Assembly: GCA_938003885.1 (NCBI GenBank)
Contig: CALKWT010000094.1
Coordinates: 1-22,376, forward strand
Direction: 5' to 3'
Length of the DNA stretch: 22,376 nucleotides
From: an uncultured Balneolaceae bacterium
Lineage (GTDB): Bacteria > Bacteroidota > Rhodothermia > Balneolales > Balneolaceae
Part shown: piece after piece, positions 1 to 6,799 of the stretch
Layout: each line of letters begins with the position of its first letter
Numbering within the stretch: position 1 is the first letter of the stretch
Translations under genes and position numbers: made by a program
The notes under the pieces: generated by a model
What the model was told of the DNA's origin: nothing
What the model saw: only the letters and a program-made list of their open reading frames with translations
The model's database searches: none

Positions 1-4
1 AGAG

Positions 5-103
5 TTAGGTATGTGGGCCCGGCAGGACTTGAACCGCGAAGCACTGCTTCGCAACCTCAAAGCCGTTGATCTAGTTAACGGGTGAGGAGTTGACAGAGAA
101 AAT
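5..103. repeat. tRNA-3'-end tandem repeat, unit 1
   Basis: This unit opens with 31 bases (5-35) identical to positions 202-232, which are the last 22 bases of the adjacent tRNA plus 9 bases of its 3' flank. Next comes an 8 bp perfect inverted repeat around one base (36-52, GCGAAGCA/TGCTTCGC). A second potential stem follows (CCTCA and CCGTT pairing with AACGG and TGAGG, about 55-88). Identity to the tRNA stops inside the T stem, so this is not a whole tRNA. It may be an attachment-site scar, a tandem duplication or a structured element; the sequence alone does not decide. Confidence 0.85.
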
Positions 104-201
104 TTAGGTATGTGGGCCCGGCAGGACTTGAACCGCGAAGCACTGCTTCGCAACGTAAAGCCGTTGATCAAGTTAGCGGGTGAGGAACCGTTAAAGGAGA
201 G
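104..201. repeat. tRNA-3'-end tandem repeat, unit 2
   Basis: Second copy, 98 bases against 99 in unit 1. The first 51 bases are identical to unit 1, including the tRNA 3' piece (104-134) and the GCGAAGCA hairpin (135-151). After a small indel, the next 26 bases differ at two positions, and then the units diverge. The outer CCTCA arm of unit 1 is lost here. The real tRNA begins where a third copy of the 31-base piece starts (202). Confidence 0.85.
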
Positions 202-210
202 TTAGGTATG

Positions 211-283
211 TGGGCCCGGCAGGACTTGAACCTGCGGCCAATCGATTATGAGTCGACTGCTCTAACCACTGAGCTACGGGCCC
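211..283 (-). tRNA. tRNA with CAU anticodon, probably tRNA-Ile2 (lysidine type)
   Basis: The reverse complement folds as a full cloverleaf of 73 nt. The acceptor stem is GGGCCCG/CGGGCCC, the D arm is GCTC...GAGC, the anticodon stem is GTCGA/TCGAT with loop CTCATAA, the T arm is GCAGG-TTCAAGT-CCTGC, and the discriminator is A. The anticodon is CAU. The D-loop and variable-loop wording (GTGGTTAGAGCAG, TTGG-CCG) resembles the bacterial minor isoleucine tRNA more than elongator Met, so Ile2 read after TilS lysidine modification is preferred; elongator Met is the alternative. CCA is not encoded: the 3' flank reads ACATACC. Confidence 0.9.
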
Positions 284-287
284 TTCT

Positions 288-317
288 TCGATTTAACGAA
301 AGACTTTAAAAATACAA
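288..317 (-). promoter_or_regulatory. Candidate promoter of the tRNA
   Basis: On the minus strand TTG (315-317) is followed after 19 bases by TAAATCGA (288-295). This is a partial match to the Bacteroidota -33 TTG / -7 TAnnTTTG pattern. It would start transcription at or just before the first base of the mature tRNA. The match is weak in the second half of the -7 box. Confidence 0.3.
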
Positions 318-440
318 GTCTGAGAAACGAGAAACAAGAGTTAAAACCAACTATCCCTTTCCGGTATGCCCGATTGGAATTGGAAGATCCAGCCGATACT
401 GTTAGATTTCAACACGGAGTATGTGTACATTAACTACTGA

Positions 441-469
441 TTGTCAGGTACTTTATTTAACTAATTTAA
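441..469 (+). promoter_or_regulatory. Candidate promoter of the phosphohexomutase gene
   Basis: TTG (441-443), an 18-base spacer and TAATTTAA (462-469) fit a Bacteroidota-type promoter with 6 of 8 positions of TAnnTTTG-like spacing. The ATG lies only about 9 bases past the box, so the message would have almost no leader. Confidence 0.3.
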
Positions 470-478
470 CAACGATTT

Positions 479-1900
479 ATGAGTGGTATCAAGTTTGGAA
501 CAGATGGCTGGCGTGCTGTTATCGCTGATCAATTTACATTCGAAAATGTCACGATTGTCTCACAAGCTGTCGTCAGATGGATCGAAGCTTCCAACGTGAG
601 CCGGAACGGTGTCGTGATTGGGTACGATGCCCGTTTTCTAAGTGAGAAGTTTGCCCGACAAGCTGCCTGCGTATTTGCAGAATTGGGTATTCCTGTCAGG
701 TTTTCAACTGAAATTGTACCCACTCCTGCGATCAGTTCAGCTGCCAAAAAATATAATGCTGTCGGGATTGTGATCACCGCAAGTCATAATCCTCCGGAAT
801 ATAACGGGTATAAAATCAAGGCACCCTACGGAGGCTCCGCTTCACAGCCTCAGATCAGAGAGATCGAAAAGGAACTCCCTGCGATTACTGGGCCAATTGA
901 AACACGCTCTTTTGAGGCCTATCAAAAACTGGGCCTGATCCGAATCGCTGATTTGAAGTCAGAATATCTTGAAACTTTGAGAAAGGGAATCGACATCGGA
1001 CGGTTGAAGGAGAGCGGCTTGAAGATCGCCCATGATCCGATGCACGGGGCGGGAAGCGGAGTTTTAAAAGAGTTGCTGGGCGAGGATGTTGTTGTCGAAA
1101 TCAATGGGGAGAGGAATCCTCTCTTTGGCGGCCAGGCCCCTGAGCCGGTTGAGAGTAAGATGCAACTGTTGAGCCAGACGGTTGTTTCCAAATCCTGCGA
1201 TCTGGGTATTGCAAACGATGGCGATGCAGACCGAATCGCCATGGTCGACGATAAAGGTGAGTTTGTGAGTTCTCACAAGATTCTGAGTCTGCTGCTGGAG
1301 TACCTTCATAAGAAAAAAGGGTATAGTGGCACCGTGGTAAAAACGTTTTCCACAACCAGCATGCTGGAGGAGCAGGTGAAGCAACATGGGCTTGAACTGG
1401 AAGTGACCCCGATCGGCTTCAAGTATATAGCAGAAAAAATAATAGAAGGGGATGTTCTGGTTGGAGGTGAGGAGTCGGGAGGGATCGCTGTCAAAGGACA
1501 TATCCCTGAGCGGGACGGGCTCTATATTGGCCTGCTCATCGCTGAGATGCTGGTGAATAGCGGAAAGAAACTGAGCAGTATGGTTCAGGAGCTTTTTGAT
1601 GAGTACGGAATGCACTCTTACTACAGAAGCGATCTCCATACCCTGGAAGAGAAAAAAATGGCCATGATGGAGTACTGCAGGAATGGTAAACTGACAGACG
1701 TGGCGGGTGTGAAGGTCAAAAGACGGGAATTTTTGGACGGTGTAAAACATTTCCTGGAGAACGGTTCCTGGGTGATGGTCCGGCCGTCAGGTACGGAGCC
1801 CGTCCTGCGGATTTATGCCGAAGCCCCTACAGAAGAAGAGGCTAAAAATCTGGTAGATTACACGGCTGCGATGGTAGACCAGCCCGAAATATTCCTCTGA
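479..1900 (+). CDS. Phosphoglucomutase/phosphomannomutase family (alpha-D-phosphohexomutase)
   Basis: A cytosolic enzyme of the alpha-D-phosphohexomutase superfamily, which moves phosphate between C1 and C6 of a hexose through a phosphoserine. All four signature loops are present: TASHNP with the phospho-serine at residue 102, the Mg-binding DGDADR at 247-252, the sugar-binding GGEESGGI at 329-336 and the phosphate-binding RPSGTEP at 435-441. At 473 residues it is longer than typical GlmM (about 445), and its opening (FGTDGWRAVI) is that of the mixed glucose/mannose group. Substrate (glucose, mannose or glucosamine phosphate) cannot be fixed from sequence. The ATG at 479 starts right at the conserved N-terminus, with no Shine-Dalgarno. 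The ATPase gene starts 19 bases downstream, so co-transcription is likely, although no functional link is evident. Confidence 0.93.
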   Translation: MSGIKFGTDGWRAVIADQFTFENVTIVSQAVVRWIEASNVSRNGVVIGYDARFLSEKFARQAACVFAELGIPVRFSTEIVPTPAISSAAKKYNAVGIVITASHNPPEYNGYKIKAPYGGSASQPQIREIEKELPAITGPIETRSFEAYQKLGLIRIADLKSEYLETLRKGIDIGRLKESGLKIAHDPMHGAGSGVLKELLGEDVVVEINGERNPLFGGQAPEPVESKMQLLSQTVVSKSCDLGIANDGDADRIAMVDDKGEFVSSHKILSLLLEYLHKKKGYSGTVVKTFSTTSMLEEQVKQHGLELEVTPIGFKYIAEKIIEGDVLVGGEESGGIAVKGHIPERDGLYIGLLIAEMLVNSGKKLSSMVQELFDEYGMHSYYRSDLHTLEEKKMAMMEYCRNGKLTDVAGVKVKRREFLDGVKHFLENGSWVMVRPSGTEPVLRIYAEAPTEEEAKNLVDYTAAMVDQPEIFL

Positions 1901-1919
1901 CGATTCTAAATTTATTGAT

Positions 1920-3845
1920 ATGTCCCATTCTCACAACTCTGATTCATCCCTTATCTGGCTGGCCGGGATCAGCGGTGTTGCCCTTGCAGCAGGCGCGCTC
2001 GCGGAGTTTACACAGCTTCTGCCAGGCAACCTGGCTCTTCCTTTCTATCTGGTGGCCTACGCAACGGGTGGTTATCACGGCCTGAAGGAAACAATTAAAG
2101 ATCTGCTGGAATTCAGAATAAACATCGACTTCCTGATGATCGCAGCGGCGGCAGGTGCTGCCTTTCTTGGTCAGTGGACCGAGGGGGCGATTCTGCTCTT
2201 TCTTTTCTCACTCAGCGGTGCACTGGAAGGGATGGCTCTGGACAAAAGCCGCAACGCCATACAATCCATTCTGAAGCTCAGGCCATCAGAGGGATTGCGC
2301 CGTAATGAGGATGGAAGTGAAGAGCTCGTTCCCATAGGGGAATTAAAAATTGGAGATACGGTCATTGTGAAGCCTGGCGAACATATTCCCATTGACGGAG
2401 AAGTGATCGAGGGGATAACAACGGTAGATCAGGCCGCCATCACCGGAGAGAGCATACCTGTTACAAAAGAGAAAGGGGATGAGGTCTTTGCAGCTACACA
2501 GAACAAGAACGGTGTGATCGCTATCAGGGTTACACGGCATGCTCAGGATACCACGGTAGCCAAGATCATAACGATGGTGGAACAGGCTCAGGGAAGCAGA
2601 GCCAAAGCGCAGCGCTTTCTGGACACCTTCGAGCCCAGGTATGCTGTCGGGGTGATCTCTGCAGTGCTACTGCTTATCATCATCCCATGGTTAATTTTGG
2701 GTCACGATTTTGATCCCGTCTTCTACCGGGCGATGACTGTTCTTGTCGTTGCTTCTCCCTGCGCACTGATCATCAGCACGCCTGCATCCATTATTTCCGC
2801 TATTGCGAATGGTGCCAGGAACGGGATTCTCTTTAAAGGAGGCGTTCATGTGGAGCAGGCAGCAGGAATTGATGTGATTGCTTTTGATAAAACCGGAACC
2901 TTGACTCTGGGTGAACCCACGGTGAACGATATGATAGCACTGGATGAAACAGGGGACAAGTTAATTGAAGAGGGGAATGCCGTGAGGAACTTGCTGGAGA
3001 TTGCAGCCGGTTGCGAGTTACACTCCGAGCACCACCTGGCGGATGCGATCGTTCAGAAATCGACAGAGATGAATGTTGAACCGGCTCCCGCCGAAAATGT
3101 ACAAGCGGTACCGGGACGTGGTGTGCGGGCAACACTGAATGGAAAATCTGTGGCAGTAGGAAATAATATTCTGTTCGAAGAGGTCATTCCGGGCTGGAGC
3201 TCACGTTTGTTAGAGAAAGCGCAATCTCTGAGAGAAAGTGGTAAAACTGTTGTCTATGTGACCCTGGATGAGCAACCTGTCGGACTCATCGCCCTGGCAG
3301 ACCGGGTGCGTCCGGAAGCAAAAGCATCGATACGGATACTTCGGGAAATGGGAGCCCGGAAAATTACCATGCTCACAGGGGATCATTACGGCGTGGCCAA
3401 CGTCATCGCAGAAGAGCTGGGTATCGATGACGTCTATGCAGATTTACTGCCGGGACAGAAAGCAGATAAGATTGAAGAGTTAAAGAAAGAGGGCACCGTG
3501 GCAATGGTAGGTGACGGGGTAAACGATGCACCGGCCCTTGCTGTCAGTGACCTGGGAATCGCAATGGGTGCAGCAGGAACGGATGTGGCTCTGGAAACAG
3601 CTGATATCGTACTGATGGGGGATGACCTCACCCGGCTCCCTTACCTGCTCTGGCTATCCCGCAAATCCGGACGGGTTGTATGGCAGAACATCATCTTCAG
3701 CCTTGCCGTGATTGTTCTCCTGCTATTCGGCGTCTTTCTGGTTGAGTTGCCCCTGACCCTCGGAGTCGTGGCTCATGAGGGAAGTACACTCCTGGTGGTG
3801 TTGAATGGCCTGAGGTTACTGAAGGGCCGTGACCTGAATGTGTGA
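1920..3845 (+). CDS. P1B-4-type heavy-metal-exporting P-type ATPase (Co/Zn/Fe)
   Basis: An inner-membrane pump that uses ATP to export a transition metal. P-type motifs are intact: TGES at 175-178 (actuator), the phosphorylation site DKTGT at 323-327, TGDH near 486 and GDGVNDAP at 531-538. The transmembrane metal motif is SPC (279-281), not CPC, and the last membrane segment carries HEGST (619-623). These mark the P1B-4 subgroup, known for cobalt, iron or zinc export (CoaT, CtpD, PfeT). There is no N-terminal metal-binding domain, only a short His-containing start (MSHSHNS). Hydrophobic segments lie near 12-31, 39-55, 70-104 (two), 241-261, 268-293 and 590-632 (two). The nucleotide-domain motif usually written SEHPLA reads SEHHLA here (369-374), replacing the usual HP pair. 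Exact metal is not determinable. Confidence 0.93.
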   Translation: MSHSHNSDSSLIWLAGISGVALAAGALAEFTQLLPGNLALPFYLVAYATGGYHGLKETIKDLLEFRINIDFLMIAAAAGAAFLGQWTEGAILLFLFSLSGALEGMALDKSRNAIQSILKLRPSEGLRRNEDGSEELVPIGELKIGDTVIVKPGEHIPIDGEVIEGITTVDQAAITGESIPVTKEKGDEVFAATQNKNGVIAIRVTRHAQDTTVAKIITMVEQAQGSRAKAQRFLDTFEPRYAVGVISAVLLLIIIPWLILGHDFDPVFYRAMTVLVVASPCALIISTPASIISAIANGARNGILFKGGVHVEQAAGIDVIAFDKTGTLTLGEPTVNDMIALDETGDKLIEEGNAVRNLLEIAAGCELHSEHHLADAIVQKSTEMNVEPAPAENVQAVPGRGVRATLNGKSVAVGNNILFEEVIPGWSSRLLEKAQSLRESGKTVVYVTLDEQPVGLIALADRVRPEAKASIRILREMGARKITMLTGDHYGVANVIAEELGIDDVYADLLPGQKADKIEELKKEGTVAMVGDGVNDAPALAVSDLGIAMGAAGTDVALETADIVLMGDDLTRLPYLLWLSRKSGRVVWQNIIFSLAVIVLLLFGVFLVELPLTLGVVAHEGSTLLVVLNGLRLLKGRDLNV

Positions 3846-4005
3846 CTTCTATATTATTTTTCATGAAATCCCGTTATTTATCAAATTAAGGGTCTTGCAA
3901 ACTTGGTATCGGCCGGCTCTCTTACCATGAGGAATCCTTTCGAGTATCCGGCTGCACCGAATGATGTAATAGACCTGTTCTTCTTTTTAATCTGAATTCT
4001 GAATA

Positions 4006-6240
4006 ATGAGATTACGTATCCTCCAAAACATCTTTTTATCCCTGTTTATCTTCCTTCCTCTCCTGGATCAGGCTGCCGCCCAGGAGAAGCAGACCTATCA
4101 ATCTCTTCAGCATGCACTTTTTTCAGGGTCCCAGCTGCGAGGGGATACCGGGCCTCAAAATATTCAATGGATAGAGGGGGGCAACCGGTTTTCCTATATG
4201 ACCCACGATCTGATGAGCGGGGAGCGCCAAATCTATGTGAGCGATCCCTCTGGCGGAGAGGACGAGTTGATTTTTGACACTGCCGGTAAAACGTTCCCGA
4301 ACAGTGATTTGCCATTTGAATTCTCTTCTTTTGAATGGTCGGCCGATTTTGAATACCTGGTATTTCAGACAAATTTCCGGCCCATCTATCGCTATTCAGG
4401 CAATTCCGATTACTATTACTACTCTCTGGAGGATGAGAGCCTGAGGCTTGTCGCCCGCGATGCAATTACTGCCCGCCTCTCTCCCGACGGATCCAAAATA
4501 GGGTATCACAAGGATGGTGATATGTATGTTTACAATCTGGATGAGGAAACCGAAACCCGGCTCACCACCACAACCGGGGAGTACTTTTTCAACGGCCGCT
4601 TTGGTTGGGTATACGAAGAGGAGTTCGGCCTGGTGGAGGCGTGGCAATGGTCGCCTGACAGCCGCTATATTGCGTATTGGCAGACGGATGAGCGGGATGT
4701 CGAACATTTCGTCTCAACAGACTACGAAGGCACTTACCCTCAATACACGGATATTCCCTATCCCAAAACAGGGAGTGAAAATCCCAAAGTGCGCCTGGCA
4801 GTTGTGGATACGGAGAGTGGCCGGAATCAGTGGCTCGATCTGGATCCCGGAGATGGGCTGGTTCCCCGAATATACTGGACAGCCCGTCCAAATACCCTTG
4901 CGGTTGTCTGGATGAACCGGCAGCAGTCTGAAATGGAGCTGCACCTGTTTGATGCAGCCAATGGCCAGGGTGAGATGATCTACCGGTATGCGGATGAAAG
5001 CGGGTGGGTGGATGTTTTTGACTTCTTTGCGGGGATTGATCACTATCTATTTTTCCCAAAGGACAGTCAGGAATTTTTTCTGATTTCCGATCGGGATGGT
5101 TACAAACATCTCTACCGCTATGGATATGACGGGGAACTGATAAATCAGGTTACCTCGGGCGATTGGAGGGTCACCAATGTGATGGCAATCGATGAGCAGA
5201 CTGAAAAAATATATTATATATCGACCGAGGTGTCTCCCCTGGAACGTCACCTCTACTCCATCTCCTTTGATGGCAGCGGGAAGAGAAGACTCTCCCAGTC
5301 AGAAGGGACCCACTCTTTTTCAATGGGGCAGAATGGGCGGTACTATATCGATCGATGGAATAATACCGAGGATCCGGGAGCGGTCGAGTTGTGGACCACA
5401 GAAGATGGGGGCAGGCTGCTCCATGTCTATTCCGATAATGAAAGAGTACGTGAATTTACCAACCGTTATATCTACCAGCCGAGGGAACTGTTTTCATTTA
5501 CCACATCGGACGGTCAGGAGCTGGATGGGTATCTGGTTAAGCCCCATGATTTTGACAGTACGGCAACCTATCCTCTTCTGTTGAATATCTACGGGGGGCC
5601 TGGTGCACAAGGTGTGTATAATCAGTTTGAAACGGATGCCTGGACGCAGTACCTGGCTCAGGAAGGATTTGTGATTGCGAATGTTAACAATCGCGGGAGC
5701 GGCGGCTACAGCCGGGATTTTGAAAAGGCAGTCTACCTGAATCTGGGCACCCTCGAAGCGCACGACTTTGCTGAGACTGCTCGTTACCTGGGGAGCAAGG
5801 AGTGGATAGATAGCAGCAGAATGGCCATACGGGGTCACAGCTACGGTGGCTATATGGCGGCACTCACCGTGGTTTTACATCCTTCGGTATTTAAGGCGAG
5901 TATCGTCGGGGCCCCCGTGGCCGACTGGCGTCTCTACGATACTATTTACACTGAACGATACATGGGACTTCTGGAAGAAAATGAAGAAAACTATATTAAG
6001 AGTTCTGTGATGGCCCATGCCAGCAAGCTGCAGGCCAATATGTTAATTGCCCACTCCTCAATGGATGAAAATGTTCATATCCAGAATACGATGCAGATGC
6101 TGACCGCATTTATCAATGCCGGAAAAGATGTGGATCTGAGAATCTTTCCCAAAGGTGCTCACGGCGTAGCCTACAATCAGCAGAGTTATTTGCTGCTGCA
6201 TCAGGCGTATACGAACTATTTAAACAGGCATTTAAAGTAA
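4006..6240 (+). CDS. Secreted dipeptidyl peptidase IV (S9B family)
   Basis: A serine exopeptidase that releases X-Pro or X-Ala dipeptides from peptide N-termini. A signal peptide spans residues 1-25 (hydrophobic core, then QAAA before Gln26), so it acts in the periplasm or outside the cell. Residues of about 45-490 form the DPPIV-type beta-propeller, including WVYEEE (201-206), the glutamates that hold the substrate amino terminus. The alpha/beta-hydrolase domain has the oxyanion Tyr529 (NIYGGPG), nucleophile Ser612 in GHSYGG, Asp687 in SSMDENVH and His719 in KGAHG. At 744 residues it is the usual family length. It lies 160 bases after the ATPase gene, probably a separate unit. All catalytic parts are present, so it should be active. 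Confidence 0.95.
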   Translation: MRLRILQNIFLSLFIFLPLLDQAAAQEKQTYQSLQHALFSGSQLRGDTGPQNIQWIEGGNRFSYMTHDLMSGERQIYVSDPSGGEDELIFDTAGKTFPNSDLPFEFSSFEWSADFEYLVFQTNFRPIYRYSGNSDYYYYSLEDESLRLVARDAITARLSPDGSKIGYHKDGDMYVYNLDEETETRLTTTTGEYFFNGRFGWVYEEEFGLVEAWQWSPDSRYIAYWQTDERDVEHFVSTDYEGTYPQYTDIPYPKTGSENPKVRLAVVDTESGRNQWLDLDPGDGLVPRIYWTARPNTLAVVWMNRQQSEMELHLFDAANGQGEMIYRYADESGWVDVFDFFAGIDHYLFFPKDSQEFFLISDRDGYKHLYRYGYDGELINQVTSGDWRVTNVMAIDEQTEKIYYISTEVSPLERHLYSISFDGSGKRRLSQSEGTHSFSMGQNGRYYIDRWNNTEDPGAVELWTTEDGGRLLHVYSDNERVREFTNRYIYQPRELFSFTTSDGQELDGYLVKPHDFDSTATYPLLLNIYGGPGAQGVYNQFETDAWTQYLAQEGFVIANVNNRGSGGYSRDFEKAVYLNLGTLEAHDFAETARYLGSKEWIDSSRMAIRGHSYGGYMAALTVVLHPSVFKASIVGAPVADWRLYDTIYTERYMGLLEENEENYIKSSVMAHASKLQANMLIAHSSMDENVHIQNTMQMLTAFINAGKDVDLRIFPKGAHGVAYNQQSYLLLHQAYTNYLNRHLK

Positions 6241-6253
6241 AGGAGCAGTTTTT

Positions 6254-6305
6254 ATTGCAAAAATGCGGCCTCAAGATGAAAAATTCCTGAACATTTATTT
6301 GCAAT
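6254..6305. repeat. AT-rich imperfect inverted repeat after the peptidase gene
   Basis: ATTGCAAAAATG (6254-6265) pairs with CATTTATTTGCAAT (6292-6305) apart from a 2-base insertion, across a 26-base spacer. It starts 13 bases after the DPPIV stop. It could be a weak transcript end or a regulatory dyad for the following DoxX gene. There is no terminal T run, so it is not called a terminator. Confidence 0.3.
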
Positions 6306-6383
6306 TTTCGATCAGGGTAGTAAATTGTCCAATGGGATGTATCTAAATTCTGACAAGGTTAACTAAATAAATGGAACGGGTTT

Positions 6384-6782
6384 ATGGGACAGACAACGCA
6401 AAACAAACAGCAGGATATCGCTATACTACTGTTGAGAATTGGAGTAGGATGCATTTTCATCTATGCAGGCTGGGGGAAGCTGACAGGAATAGAAGGTACA
6501 CAGGGCTTTTTCGATAGCATCGGAATTCCAATACCTGCTCTGATGGCCTGGGTGGTTGCCATCGTTGAATTTTTTGGCGGGATTCTCGTTCTGCTGGGTG
6601 CCTGGACACGTATCCCGCATCTGCTGCTTGCCATTATTATGCTGGTTGCCCTTCTTACTACAAAATTAGGCGGAGGATTCGGCCCTGCCCGGCTCGACTT
6701 TATCCTTCTTCTGGCCAATATCGCACTTTTCTTGCTGGGAACAGGCCGCTATGCTGTAGATGAGGCGATGGGCAGAAGGTGA
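6384..6782 (+). CDS. DoxX family membrane protein
   Basis: A 132-residue integral membrane protein with four predicted helices at about 12-29, 51-71, 77-95 and 103-119. The opening LLLRIGVGCIFIYAGWGKL and the later VAIVEFFGGILVLLGAWTR are typical of the DoxX/DoxD-like family. Members are linked to redox or oxidative-stress functions, but the role of most is unknown and no specific reaction should be claimed. An upstream out-of-frame ATG (6371) is ignored in favour of 6384. It sits 143 bases after the peptidase gene and ends 17 bases from the convergent channel gene. Confidence 0.85.
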   Translation: MGQTTQNKQQDIAILLLRIGVGCIFIYAGWGKLTGIEGTQGFFDSIGIPIPALMAWVVAIVEFFGGILVLLGAWTRIPHLLLAIIMLVALLTTKLGGGFGPARLDFILLLANIALFLLGTGRYAVDEAMGRR

Positions 6783-6791
6783 TTTCTGCCC
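6770..6791. terminator. Candidate bidirectional terminator between convergent genes
   Basis: A perfect 8 bp inverted repeat, GGGCAGAA (6770-6777) and TTCTGCCC (6784-6791), has a 6-base loop holding the DoxX stop codon. It lies exactly in the gap between the convergent DoxX and K+ channel genes. No T run follows on either strand, so the terminator role is inferred from position and symmetry. Confidence 0.4.
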
Positions 6792-6799
6792 TTCAGATA

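Noticed and set aside
36..151. Short repeats at the left end as a CRISPR array
   Set aside because: Only two full units, long (about 51-base) identical segments and similar rather than unique spacers; the repeat is tRNA-derived and no cas gene is present.
1064..1750. A 228-codon open frame on the minus strand, opposite the phosphohexomutase gene
   Set aside because: It is antisense to a gene with all catalytic loops and shows no family features.
3927..3995. A 22-codon small open frame (MRNPFEYP...) between the ATPase and DPPIV genes
   Set aside because: No ribosome-binding site, no hydrophobic or regulatory pattern, and too short to judge; chance is the simplest explanation.
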